Of a stretch of DNA of 64,000 nt, positions 46,785 to 56,341 are shown one piece after another; the stretch's first letter is position 1; every line of letters starts with the position of its first letter. A model generated the notes under the pieces. It had not been told where the DNA came from and ran no database searches. It was given only the letters and a program-made list of their open reading frames with translations. Source of the stretch: Alphaproteobacteria bacterium MedPE-SWcel (lineage in GTDB: Bacteria > Pseudomonadota > Alphaproteobacteria > Rhodobacterales > Rhodobacteraceae); the NCBI GenBank assembly GCA_001874255.1, contig MPDC01000004.1:113418-177417 (forward strand), in the 5' to 3' direction. The position numbers and the translations under genes are program-made.

Positions 46785-49700
46785 ATGCCCGACATAGAAA
46801 AGCAGGATCCCCAGTCCGAAGATGGCGGATTGGCCCCCGGCGAGGACTGGCGCGTAATTGGCTTTCGTGATCCCTGGGATCCGGGCTTCATCCCCGAAGA
46901 GGAGGAGGAGGAGGAAGAAGAAGAGGAAGAAGAGGAGGAAAAAAGCAACAACGGCAACGCCTATGGAAAGAACAAGGACGACGAGGATGAGGACGACGAC
47001 GACAGTCTGATCTCCAACATTCTGAATGGGCTGGCAAACGGGATTGCCAACGGGAACGGAAATGCCAATGGGCTCTTCAAGCTGCTCATCGGCGGGAGCT
47101 CTGACGACGTTCTCTCCGGCTCTGCAAAGGCCGACCTCATGGTCGGAGGGCGCGGCGACGATCTGGTCTCGGGCGGGGATGGCGACGATACGCTCGTCGG
47201 TGATTCTGTCGATCTGGGCGGGGACGATGCGACGCCGCTCGTCCTCGATATCAATAACCTGGTCAGCCAGAGCTATTCCGGCCGCACAGCAGATACCGGC
47301 GATACCGCCATCTACCGCGACGTGGCCTTTCTGGAAGATGGCACCTCTGTCTGGGGGCGGCTTGTCCTGGTCGGTTCCTCAGACCCGAGAATGGCCGTTG
47401 ACCTGTCGGGGGGGCGCGGCCATGAAATTGTTCTCGATGGTCACGGCTACGGCGACACGGCCGAATTTCGTCTGGAGTTCTTTGATCCGACGACCGGAGA
47501 CCCCATTGCGATCAATTCCACGGCGACGTTCAACGATCTCGATCAAAACCGTCATCACGACAATGCAGAGTCGGTATCCCTCGACAGCGACCAGTACAGC
47601 GCGTTCGGCACCGCCCATGACACGTCGCTGACTGTCACCGAGGATGGCTCGACCATACGCGCCGCCGGGACAGAACAGAACGACCACACCGATCAGGACG
47701 CATGGTTTTCAGCCCAATTCGAAGGGCGGACCTCGATCGAGTTCACTCTGGAGGCGCGCAACACCCCGTCCGGTTTCACCCTGTCGGGCGACCTGATCGA
47801 AGACGCGGTCTATGTTCCGATTGCAGGTGGCGCCGACACGCTCTTCGGGGGTCAGGGCGCCGACGTGATCCTTGGTCAGGGCGGCAATGACCTGCTGGAT
47901 GGCGGCGAAGGGGATGACACCATTGACGGCGGCGAGGGCGATGACATCGTCGATGGCGGGACCGGCAACGATATCCTGACCGGTGGGCTCGGCGGGGATA
48001 CGATCTCCGGTGGCGACGGGGATGACCTGATCGACGGCGGCGACGGCGATGACAGCCTGAGCACAGGTCTGGGCAACGACACTCTCATCGGCGGCGCGGG
48101 CAATGACACGCTGCACAATTCCGCAGGCGACGACAGTCTGGTCGGCGGCACCGGCAACGACAGCATTGTTGCCACCGAAGGCGACGACACGCTCGAGGGT
48201 GGCGACGGCAACGATACCCTCTATGCCGGCGTCGACAACGACAGCCTCGAGGGCGGAAGCGGCGACGACAGCATGTTCGGCGAGGCGGGCCGGGACTATA
48301 TGTCCGGTGGCGACGGCGCCGACTACATGGAGGGCGGAAGCGGCAGCGACACGATGTCGGGCGGCGCGGGCAATGACACCCTCGACGGCGGCAGCTGGAA
48401 CGACAGCATGGATGGGGGCGCCGGGGATGACCACCTGATCGGCGGTCAGGGTCGCGACAGCATAACAGGCGGTACCGGGGCCGACTCTATCGAGGGTGGG
48501 GCGGATAATGACACCCTCCACGGCGGCGATGACGATGATACCATTTCCGGCGGCGATGGCGACGACCTGATCTACGGCGGCGCGGGCAATGACGTTCTGA
48601 CAACGGGCATCGGCAACGACACACTCTATGGCGGCGATGGCCACGATACCCTGCACAACTCCAGCGGTGACGATAGTCTGGTCGGCGGCAGTGGCAACGA
48701 CAGCATTACAGCCACCGACGGCTTTGACACGCTTGAGGGCGGTGACGGCGATGACACCATGCGGGGCGGCAACGATGGCGACCTGCTGGTGGGGGGCGCC
48801 GGCGATGATCTGATGTATGGCGAGGCGGATGCCGATACATTCCGCATGGAAAACAACTTTGGCAATGACACCATTGTCGGCGGGGAAGCCGGGGATGATC
48901 ATGATATCGTAGATCTGTCCGCGATGACCGGCCCGGTCACTGTGACCTACACCGGCACTGAAAGCGGGTTCATCACCGACGGCACCGATACGATCCACTT
49001 TTCCGAGATCGAGGAAATGATCCTCACCGATGAGGATGACGTGGTCGACGCGCGGGCAGATGGCGTCGGGGTCCAGATCGATGCCGGTGCCGGAAACGAT
49101 ACTGTGACGGGGGGCGCGGGGGATGATCGGTTCACCGGCGGCACCGGCGACGACGAATTTGTCCTGACAGAGGCCGGCGGCGCCGACCGGATCATGGACT
49201 TCGACCTGACTGACGATGACACAAACGGGTTTTTCAATGATCAACTCGACGTCTCCGAACTGACGGGCGGATCCGGCCCGGGTGGCACGGTCCGGACGCT
49301 TGACGTGTCCACCGGCGATGACGGCTTTGGCAATGCGCTCTTGACCTTCCCCGGCGGGGAACAGCTGGTGCTGGACGGGGTCGACCCAAGCCAGATGAGC
49401 ACCCATGCGCAGCTCTTTTCCGCGGGCATTCCCTGTTTCACCCCCGGCGCGATGATTCGCACCGCAAGGGGGGAACGTCCGGTCGAACAGATCCGGGTGG
49501 GCGACCTGATCCAGACCGCCGACAATGGTCTGCAACCGGTGGTGTGGATCGGCAGGCGGCTGCTGTCCTCCGCCAATCTGGCCGAACACCCGCATCTGCG
49601 CCCGATCCGGCTCCGGCCTGGGGGGGTGATCGACAACGCCCGTCCATTGCGGGTCTCGCCTCAACATCGGTTCATCGCGCCATCCAGCCTGAGCCAGGGG

Positions 49701-50099
49701 CCGTCGACCATACAGGATCCGTTTGTTCGCGCCCGCCTCTTGAGTGATCTGGACCCGGAGCACGTGCGCACCGATACCAGTCTGGCCCCTGTCTGCTACA
49801 TTCACATCCTGACCGAACACCATCAGGTGGTCTTTGCCGAGGGCTGCGCGACAGAGACCTTCTGGCCCGGACCCGACGCCCTGCGGGGCCTCACCACAGA
49901 CGACAGGCGCGAGCTGTTCAGCCTCTTCCCGGACTTGTTGAACGCTGCGAATTTCTATGGGGCGGCCGGGCGAAAATTCGTATCGAGATCCTACGGAACC
50001 CTCGCCCGTCCGGACCTCCGGCGCCGGGACCTGCAGCCATTCCTGCGGGCCGACCGTTTGGTAAGATCATCGCAAAATACCCTCGGAGCGCAGCGGTGA
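46785..50099 (+). CDS. Large RTX-type calcium-binding protein with C-terminal Hint domain
   Basis: About 1104 residues. A 15-Glu run and an Asp-rich, Asn/Gly-rich linker come first, then a first RTX block (DNA 47090-47220), a beta-rich domain (47230-47820), a long block of GGxGxDxxx nonapeptides (47829-48850), a mixed region with a last RTX pair (to about 49180), and a Hint domain. Hint starts at Cys CFTPG (49434) with PVEQIRVGDLIQTADNG, then SPQHRF and EHHQVVFAEG. RTX proteins leave by type I secretion; no secretion genes are nearby. ATG 46785 has GGAAG eight bases upstream; ATG 46749 is also possible. Confidence 0.88.
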   Translation: MPDIEKQDPQSEDGGLAPGEDWRVIGFRDPWDPGFIPEEEEEEEEEEEEEEEKSNNGNAYGKNKDDEDEDDDDSLISNILNGLANGIANGNGNANGLFKLLIGGSSDDVLSGSAKADLMVGGRGDDLVSGGDGDDTLVGDSVDLGGDDATPLVLDINNLVSQSYSGRTADTGDTAIYRDVAFLEDGTSVWGRLVLVGSSDPRMAVDLSGGRGHEIVLDGHGYGDTAEFRLEFFDPTTGDPIAINSTATFNDLDQNRHHDNAESVSLDSDQYSAFGTAHDTSLTVTEDGSTIRAAGTEQNDHTDQDAWFSAQFEGRTSIEFTLEARNTPSGFTLSGDLIEDAVYVPIAGGADTLFGGQGADVILGQGGNDLLDGGEGDDTIDGGEGDDIVDGGTGNDILTGGLGGDTISGGDGDDLIDGGDGDDSLSTGLGNDTLIGGAGNDTLHNSAGDDSLVGGTGNDSIVATEGDDTLEGGDGNDTLYAGVDNDSLEGGSGDDSMFGEAGRDYMSGGDGADYMEGGSGSDTMSGGAGNDTLDGGSWNDSMDGGAGDDHLIGGQGRDSITGGTGADSIEGGADNDTLHGGDDDDTISGGDGDDLIYGGAGNDVLTTGIGNDTLYGGDGHDTLHNSSGDDSLVGGSGNDSITATDGFDTLEGGDGDDTMRGGNDGDLLVGGAGDDLMYGEADADTFRMENNFGNDTIVGGEAGDDHDIVDLSAMTGPVTVTYTGTESGFITDGTDTIHFSEIEEMILTDEDDVVDARADGVGVQIDAGAGNDTVTGGAGDDRFTGGTGDDEFVLTEAGGADRIMDFDLTDDDTNGFFNDQLDVSELTGGSGPGGTVRTLDVSTGDDGFGNALLTFPGGEQLVLDGVDPSQMSTHAQLFSAGIPCFTPGAMIRTARGERPVEQIRVGDLIQTADNGLQPVVWIGRRLLSSANLAEHPHLRPIRLRPGGVIDNARPLRVSPQHRFIAPSSLSQGPSTIQDPFVRARLLSDLDPEHVRTDTSLAPVCYIHILTEHHQVVFAEGCATETFWPGPDALRGLTTDDRRELFSLFPDLLNAANFYGAAGRKFVSRSYGTLARPDLRRRDLQPFLRADRLVRSSQNTLGAQR
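46896..46945. repeat. 50-base homopurine tract coding for poly-Glu
   Basis: Only G and A occur on the plus strand from 46896 to 46945, built from GAG and GAA triplets (15 Glu codons, then Lys). It is prone to slippage in steps of three and could form unusual DNA structure. Confidence 0.9.
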
Positions 50100-50589
50100 T
50101 TCCGGAGTTGACACCCCTCGCCTCAAAGCTGGGTTGCAGCAAGACCGTTCTCGCGCGCCTCCCCATGAGCAAGCGAAACGGACACCGTATAAATTGACCT
50201 TTTTCCAGCAATAGACTGTAAAGCGGACAGCACAATTGCCGGTGGGAACCTGTGTGGCGACACCCGTAGCCGCGCAGGAAATCGCTTTCTACCTCGAAGA
50301 TATAACCGTGACATCCGAACGGGCTGGCGGACCCGTGCTGGACACCCCGACGCATGTCACGGTGGTTGGCACTATCGCTCGCGGGCCTCTGGGATTCAGA
50401 GGCGGGACACCTGCACAATTGGAAAGTCTGGGCATCGCCAACCCCGATGTGCAGCGTCCGCACAGGCTGGATGAAGCGCATCTGCCCGACCAGGGAGAGG
50501 CGCTCTGTGTCATGCCCGCTTTGCCCCCTGATCCCGAAAGCTGCTGACCTGGACAGTTCGGCCGCAGCGCCCCGCACGGGGCTATCGGA
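50100..50589. other. 490-base intergenic region after the RTX gene
   Basis: I see no supported gene; weak frames lack start signals and family features. A GCCCCG-CA-CGGGGC palindrome at 50569-50582 lies just beyond the nucleoside hydrolase stop and could end its transcript. Confidence 0.5.
50569..50582 (-). terminator. Tight GC hairpin after the nucleoside hydrolase gene
   Basis: GCCCCG and CGGGGC are separated by two bases. It sits eight bases beyond the stop on the minus strand, without a T-run. Confidence 0.35.
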
Positions 50590-51513
50590 TCACGGCAGCA
50601 GGGACAGGCGCTTGAGGAAAAGAGCTTTGACCGCCTCGGCATCAACGTCCATCGCCACATTGGTCTTTCCGCGCGCGTCATCTGCCAACTCGGTCGCGCC
50701 AGACGTCTCGGGATCGACGGACACACGGAGTGGAACTGCGCGGGTCTGAAACAGATCCGGATGGGTGCAGGCGATCACGGCCGCAGGGTCGTGCAGGGAA
50801 CAGCCATTCAGGTTCGCGACTTCCTGATAGAACTTGATGTAAAAGACGCTCATCTGCTTGAGCATGCCCCCAAGTTCCGGCGACCGTTCCTTGATGGCGT
50901 CGAAATCTTCGGGAACACAGAGGATCTTGAGCGTCACATCCAGGCCGACCATGGTGATCTTGCCAGCCGCTGCGGCGAATACCACCTCCGCCGCATGGGG
51001 GTCGTGATAGATGTTTGCCTCGGCATGCGGAGAGATATTGCCGCCAGCCTCGAGCGAGCCGCCCATGATGACGATCTGTTTGCAATTCTTCACGAAATCA
51101 GGATCGCGCTGCACCGCCAATGCGATATTGGTCAGCGGCCCGATTGGGCAGACGATCAACTCACCCTTGTGCAGACGCGCCATCCGGATCAGGAAATCCG
51201 CGGCCTCCTCGTCAAGCGCCTGCCCTTTGGGGGTTGCCGCGGGTATATCGCCAAAGCCCTCTTCGCCATGCACATGGGCCGAGGGTTCAAACGGCGGCAA
51301 CACCAGCGGCTGCCCTGCGCCCTCGGCAACCGGCAGGTCCAGATCTGCGGCCTCCAGCAAGCGCAGGGCGTTGCGGGTGGCCATTTTGGTGGTGACATTG
51401 CCGAAAATGGTCGTCAGGCCCAAAAGTTCAATATCCGGGGCGGCGGCCGCATAGAAGATCGCCATAGCGTCGTCGATGCCGGGATCCGTGTCGATGATGA
51501 GTTTCGTTGTCAT
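50590..51513 (-). CDS. Inosine-uridine-type nucleoside hydrolase
   Basis: A 307-residue protein with the Ca2+-site signature DTDPGIDDAMA at residues 8-18 and the conserved IGPLTNIALA, IVIMGGSLEAGGN and EANIYHDPHAA stretches. It splits ribonucleosides into base and ribose for salvage or catabolism. It stands alone, with a 171-base gap to the ychF gene upstream. Confidence 0.92.
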   Translation of the reverse strand: MTTKLIIDTDPGIDDAMAIFYAAAAPDIELLGLTTIFGNVTTKMATRNALRLLEAADLDLPVAEGAGQPLVLPPFEPSAHVHGEEGFGDIPAATPKGQALDEEAADFLIRMARLHKGELIVCPIGPLTNIALAVQRDPDFVKNCKQIVIMGGSLEAGGNISPHAEANIYHDPHAAEVVFAAAAGKITMVGLDVTLKILCVPEDFDAIKERSPELGGMLKQMSVFYIKFYQEVANLNGCSLHDPAAVIACTHPDLFQTRAVPLRVSVDPETSGATELADDARGKTNVAMDVDAEAVKALFLKRLSLLP

Positions 51514-51684
51514 TTTTATTTTTATCCCTACGACTGGTTAATGGCCAGATTTAGCACTGGAGCAGACAATTTCTCAAGCCTGCCGGACATGGGCGCAGCC
51601 CACAACAGCAACCGGCATGGGCCGGATCAGACCCCGCCCGCATCAGTTGACGGGCCGAAAAGACCAGTATGCTGCGAACTGCGA

Positions 51685-52782
51685 TCAGGTGTTGAACAGG
51701 AAATGCAGCACGTCGCCATCCTTGACGACGTAGCTTTTGCCTTCTGCCCGCATCTTTCCCGCCTCTTTGGCGCCGCTCTCGCCGCCGCTGGATATGAAAT
51801 CGTCAAAGGCGATTGTTTCGGCGCGGATGAACCCCTTCTCAAAGTCCCCATGGATCACTCCGGCCGCCTGAGGTGCTGCGGTTCCCTGGCGAATGGTCCA
51901 GGCCCGCGCTTCCTTGGGGCCGACGGTGAAATAGGTCTCCAGATGCAAGAGATCGTAGCCAGCCCGGATCAATCGATCCAGACCCGCTTCCTGAAGGCCC
52001 ATTTCCTCCAGAAACATCTGCGCTTCTTCGGGATCGAGCTGGCTGATTTCCTCTTCGATCTGCGCCGAGATGACCACATGGCTGTTGCCCTGAGCGGCGG
52101 CCATCTCTGCCACCTTGGCAGAGTGTTCATTGCCGTCCACGCTTTCGCTTTCGCCGACGTTGCAGACATAGAGCACCGGTTTCGTGGTCAGAAGCTGGAG
52201 CATTTTCCAGGCCTTGTCGTCATCGGCGTCGACCTCGACAAGGCGGGCGGGCTTACCGTCTTCCAACATTGCCTGTGCCGCCGCCAGCAGGCGGTCCTGC
52301 TGCTGGGCCTCCTTGTCGTTGCCCTTGAGCTTGCGCACCAGATTGGCACGGCGTTTTTCGATGCTCTCCAGATCTGAAAGCATCAGTTCCGTTTCAATCG
52401 TATCGGCATCGGCAACCGGGTCTACGCGCCCCTCGACATGGGTGACGTCGCCATCCTCGAAACACCGCAGCACATGGGCAATGGCATCCACCTCGCGGAT
52501 ATTTGCCAGGAACTGGTTGCCCAGACCTTCGCCCTTGGACGCGCCCTTGACCAGCCCGGCGATGTCCACGAACGTCATCCGCGTCGGAATGATCTGTTTT
52601 GATTTCGCAATCTCGGCCAATTGGTCCAGACGTGCATCCGGAACGCCAACTTCGCCGACGTTGGGCTCGATTGTGCAAAAGGGAAAATTGGCCGCCTGCG
52701 CCGAGGCGGTTTTGGTCAGTGCATTGAACAGGGTCGACTTGCCGACATTCGGTAGACCCACGATTCCCATTTTAAAGCCCAT
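51685..52782 (-). CDS. ychF: Ribosome-associated P-loop ATPase/GTPase YchF (OLA1 family)
   Basis: A 365-residue protein with G1 GLPNVGKST, a long coiled-coil hairpin in the middle ([18 protein letters not shown]) and a C-terminal TGS domain ([26 protein letters not shown]). The family prefers ATP and acts on stress response and ribosomes. This length is standard. ATG 52782 gives [16 protein letters not shown]. Confidence 0.96.
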   Translation of the reverse strand: MGFKMGIVGLPNVGKSTLFNALTKTASAQAANFPFCTIEPNVGEVGVPDARLDQLAEIAKSKQIIPTRMTFVDIAGLVKGASKGEGLGNQFLANIREVDAIAHVLRCFEDGDVTHVEGRVDPVADADTIETELMLSDLESIEKRRANLVRKLKGNDKEAQQQDRLLAAAQAMLEDGKPARLVEVDADDDKAWKMLQLLTTKPVLYVCNVGESESVDGNEHSAKVAEMAAAQGNSHVVISAQIEEEISQLDPEEAQMFLEEMGLQEAGLDRLIRAGYDLLHLETYFTVGPKEARAWTIRQGTAAPQAAGVIHGDFEKGFIRAETIAFDDFISSGGESGAKEAGKMRAEGKSYVVKDGDVLHFLFNT

Positions 52783-52969
52783 ACCAGCCTCCTGATGCCT
52801 CTTGGGTGCCAGCTTCTAGGCGCATGCGGGCGGTTGCGCAAGCGCACAGCAAGGCGACACCCCGCCTTCCGGCAGTTGACATGGCAGTGTTGCGTACCTT
52901 TATCCTGATTTCACGCAATCAGACGGCCGGGCGTTCTGCCACGGTCGCGTTCTTTTACATGGTTCATTC

Positions 52970-53470
52970 ATGCGCAGACCTGCGACCATTCTTGCCTTTT
53001 TGTCCTTCTTCACCCTGATCCAGTGTCAGACAGCGCGGGCGCAGGAGGTCGCCATCGGGTTGGGATTTGGCGACTTTCACGCCGCACAGGCAGACAGCGG
53101 CCCCTTTCTGTCGCTGGAGTATCTCGGCGCCCGGAACTGGGATCTGTTCGGATTTGAGGCCGGGCTGGGCGTCAGCGGGCAGGTGCATCAGGCGGGTGAC
53201 ACCTTTGTCGGGCTCGGCATACAGGGCCAGCGCGCGTTGACGAAGGATTGGTTTGTGGAGGTCAGCGTCATGCCCGGACTGTTCAGCGAAGGCCCCGCTG
53301 GCAACGATCTCGGTTCGACAATCGAGTTCCGGTCGCTGGTGGGGCTGGGACGCATGCTGCGCAATGGGCGGCGGGTCTCTCTGGCGCTGAGCCATATATC
53401 GAATGCCTCGATCGCCGACCGGAACCCTGGTCTCAACGCGATCAGTCTGCGCTGGCATATGCCATTGTAG
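52970..53470 (+). CDS. PagL-like acyloxyacyl hydrolase / lipid A 3-O-deacylase family protein
   Basis: A 166-residue outer-membrane beta-barrel protein with a signal peptide ending at TARA (residue 25). The C-terminal SHISNASIADRNPGLN contains the H-x-S-N motif of PagL. In PagL the third catalytic residue is a Glu 14 residues after the His; here that place is Asn. Alternating hydrophobic residues give about eight strands. Activity on lipid A is therefore uncertain. Confidence 0.75.
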   Translation: MRRPATILAFLSFFTLIQCQTARAQEVAIGLGFGDFHAAQADSGPFLSLEYLGARNWDLFGFEAGLGVSGQVHQAGDTFVGLGIQGQRALTKDWFVEVSVMPGLFSEGPAGNDLGSTIEFRSLVGLGRMLRNGRRVSLALSHISNASIADRNPGLNAISLRWHMPL

Positions 53471-53585
53471 GGTGCGCGCCCTGCCCCGCCCCGTGGATTA
53501 AAGGCGCAACCGCATCAGCCGGGATTGATTTTACCGAGAAGTTTCGGCACATCAATTCAAGCAACAGAGATTACAAAGGCCCGCC

Positions 53586-54389
53586 ATGACCCGTCCGACA
53601 ACACGTATCGATGCAAAATTTGCCGAACTCTCTGCAGCGGGCAAAAAAGCCTTTGTCACTTATGTCATGGCAGGGGACCCGGATTACGACACGTCTCTCG
53701 AGATCGTCAAAGGCCTGCCGGCAGCCGGCGTGGACGTGATCGAACTGGGCCTGCCCTTCACCGACCCCATGGCCGACGGCCCGACCATTCAGCTGGCCGG
53801 CCAACGGGCCCTGGAGGCGGGTATGACGCTGGAGCGCACGCTCCAGCTGGCTGCGGATTTCCGCAAGGGGGACACAACCACGCCCATCGTATTGATGGGA
53901 TATTACAATCCGATCTATTCCCGCGGCGTGGATAAATTCCTCGCGGATGCAAAGGCTGCGGGGATTGACGGGCTGATTGTGGTCGACCTGCCACCGGAAG
54001 AGGATGACGAACTGTGCCTGCCCGCGCAGGCGGCGGGGCTGAACTTCATCCGTCTTGCCACCCCGACCACGGATGACGCCCGCCTGCCCCGGGTCATGCA
54101 GAACACCTCCGGGTTTGTCTATTACGTGTCGATCACCGGCATCACCGGTGCCGCCGAGGCAGAAGCCTCTGACGTTGGCCCGGAAGTTGCCCGGCTCAAA
54201 GCGGCCACGGATCTGCCTGTGATTGTCGGGTTTGGGATCAAGACGCCGCAACGGGCGCAGACCATCGCCTCGGTGTCTGACGGAGCGGTTGTCGGCAGCG
54301 CCATCGTGGCCGAAATCGGCGCCGGAAAGCCTGTATCCGAGGTGCTGGACTTTGTGAAATCCCTCGCCGACGGCGCCCACGCAGGCTAG
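53586..54389 (+). CDS. trpA: Tryptophan synthase alpha chain
   Basis: A 267-residue TIM barrel. The catalytic Glu and Asp lie in [20 protein letters not shown], and the phosphate-binding [11 protein letters not shown] follows later. It cleaves indole-3-glycerol phosphate to indole and hands it to TrpB. Here trpB is about 8 kb away on the other strand, so the two are expressed separately. Confidence 0.96.
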   Translation: MTRPTTRIDAKFAELSAAGKKAFVTYVMAGDPDYDTSLEIVKGLPAAGVDVIELGLPFTDPMADGPTIQLAGQRALEAGMTLERTLQLAADFRKGDTTTPIVLMGYYNPIYSRGVDKFLADAKAAGIDGLIVVDLPPEEDDELCLPAQAAGLNFIRLATPTTDDARLPRVMQNTSGFVYYVSITGITGAAEAEASDVGPEVARLKAATDLPVIVGFGIKTPQRAQTIASVSDGAVVGSAIVAEIGAGKPVSEVLDFVKSLADGAHAG

Positions 54390-54432
54390 GCCTGTATCAG
54401 ACGACCCACGCGCCGCATCGCACCCGGCCGCA

Positions 54433-55881
54433 TCAGGGGTGCGGGCCAATCTCGGGGGCGCTGTCGTGTCCCTGCGCCTCTGACAGGGCCTGAGCCATAA
54501 TCTGCAGCAAGCGCTGTTTGCGGATAGGCTTTGCCACATGGTCGGTCATGCCCTGCTCCAGGTAGGCCTTGACCTGATGGACAAGCGCATTGGCGGATAC
54601 CGCGATGATGGGCACCGGCGCGCGGGCCTCCGCCTCTTCGCGTTCACGGATCTGTTCTGTGGCCGACACTCCGTCGAGGACGGGCATGTTCACATCCATC
54701 AGCACCAGATCAGGTTTCTGCGTGCTCCAGGCCTCCACCGCCTTTTTGCCGTTCTGAACCCAGATCATGTCCAGGTCGTATTCTTTCAACATGTGCCGCA
54801 AAACCATACGGTTGGTTCGATTGTCTTCGGCAACCAACACGCGCCAGCGCCGTGATGACAGGATGGCGCATTCCGACTCGGCAGGATCCGCCGCCTGATC
54901 CTGCTCCGGCGCAGGCGCAGGGGACACCCGGAAGCTGGCCCGGAATTCGCTGCCGTCCCCTTCCAAACTGCTGCATGTGAGATCGCCGCCCATACGCTGG
55001 CAGATCTGTCGTGCGATCGCCAACCCCAGCCCGGTGCCACCATGGTTGCGATGAACGCTTGCGTCGGCCTGAATATACGGCTGGAACAATCGCTCGACCT
55101 GGCGCGGGCTGAGACCGACGCCCGTGTCACGCACAGACAGCGTCAGCAACAGGAGCCCATCCTTTTCCGCCTTCAGGTTAGCGGTCAGTGCAATCGCACC
55201 ATTTTCGGTAAACTTGATCGCATTGGACAGCAGGTTGCTCAGGACCTGCTGAAACCGGGTGGGATCAATGTGGACCCAGACGCCGCCTTTTGCGAGTTCA
55301 TTCATACAGAGTTTCGTGAAACCCAACCCCTTGGCCCGAATGCGCGGCTCGAATTGGCGACACACCGCGTCCGTCAACGACACCACGTCGGTCGGCAATT
55401 GCTCAAGCGTCAGTTTTCCTTCGGCAATCTTCGTCAGGTCGAGGATGTCATCGACAATATTCAACAGCAGCCGCCCGCTGTCGCGCAGCACATCGAGAAT
55501 CCGGGCCTGTTCCAGGCCAAGAGGCGTGTCCGCCAAAGCCGAAGCCATGCCCAGAACGCCATTCAAAGGCGTCCGGATTTCGTGGCTCATTGTTGCAAGA
55601 AACTGTGTCTTGGCTTCGTTTTCAGCCTCTGCGGCCGACCGCCCCCTGTCCAGATCTTCGGTCCGTTCCCGCACCATGCGATCCACCTGCCGCGCCAGAG
55701 AGACCAGGGACGCGTTGGTCTGACGCAAGGACTGGGTCTTCCGTTCGAGTTGCCGTTGCAACTCCTGCCGTTGAAGCCGCTCATGCTGAAGTTCGGCCAG
55801 AAGCTCCACATAGGTCGCATCTTCTGCCGGATCGTCCGACCCGCAGCCCGAAATCGCAATATCACCCGAGCGCAGGGTCAT
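54433..55881 (-). CDS. Hybrid sensor histidine kinase with receiver domain
   Basis: About 482 residues. An N-terminal coiled coil (about 30-85) lacks membrane segments, so the protein is cytoplasmic. HisKA follows with MSHEIRTPLNGVLGM (phospho-His), then HATPase_c with NLLSNAIKFTENG, RDTGVGLS and GTGLGLAIARQ, and a receiver with VLMDVNMPVLDG (phospho-Asp). ATG 55881 has GGAG seven bases upstream; ATG 55914 is possible. No sensor domain or partner regulator is nearby. Asp on the receiver may pass phosphate to a HPt protein elsewhere. Confidence 0.88.
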   Translation of the reverse strand: MTLRSGDIAISGCGSDDPAEDATYVELLAELQHERLQRQELQRQLERKTQSLRQTNASLVSLARQVDRMVRERTEDLDRGRSAAEAENEAKTQFLATMSHEIRTPLNGVLGMASALADTPLGLEQARILDVLRDSGRLLLNIVDDILDLTKIAEGKLTLEQLPTDVVSLTDAVCRQFEPRIRAKGLGFTKLCMNELAKGGVWVHIDPTRFQQVLSNLLSNAIKFTENGAIALTANLKAEKDGLLLLTLSVRDTGVGLSPRQVERLFQPYIQADASVHRNHGGTGLGLAIARQICQRMGGDLTCSSLEGDGSEFRASFRVSPAPAPEQDQAADPAESECAILSSRRWRVLVAEDNRTNRMVLRHMLKEYDLDMIWVQNGKKAVEAWSTQKPDLVLMDVNMPVLDGVSATEQIREREEAEARAPVPIIAVSANALVHQVKAYLEQGMTDHVAKPIRKQRLLQIMAQALSEAQGHDSAPEIGPHP

Positions 55882-56341
55882 GAGGGCTCCGCCCAGATTG
55901 GCAATCTGGACCATTCCCTGGCGTCGTTCCCGTCTCCGCAGACCGCGCAAACCCAGTTGGGGTGCCGATCCATGACGTCAGATATGAACACAACACTCAC
56001 GTTGCTCTACCTCCGGATAAAACCGATTTCTTCTGGCCACCACCCGCCGGAACTCCCCGGCCCAGACTTCAAAACTCAAACAACAAAACACATGTGCCGG
56101 ATATTGCGCCCGGTCGCAGACATCACAATTCGAACGCCGACCAGCCGACAAACCACCGGCAATCCTCCAGAAACACTCTGCGCTCACCTAGATCCCGCTC
56201 ATGTCAGCACAATTCACGGTAGTAGGTGCCGATAAAATTTCACAAATTCGTAAATGCAACATTACGATGCTCTCGCTTGTCAGATCCGTTTCGGATTGGT
56301 AATAAAACATGACCAGTTCCACCCGCACCGAGGAGCGTCCC
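55882..56341. other. 460-base divergent region between the kinase and lldD genes
   Basis: The stretch 56220-56320 is AT-rich and should hold the lldD promoter. No further genes or strong repeats were recognised. Confidence 0.5.

Noticed and set aside
47709..49823. 704-codon open frame on the minus strand opposite the RTX repeats
   Set aside because: The Val/Ala/Ile-rich pattern is only the complement of the GGxGxD repeats.
50236..50547. Possible 103-codon gene after the RTX gene
   Set aside because: It needs a TTG start without a ribosome site and shows no recognisable feature.
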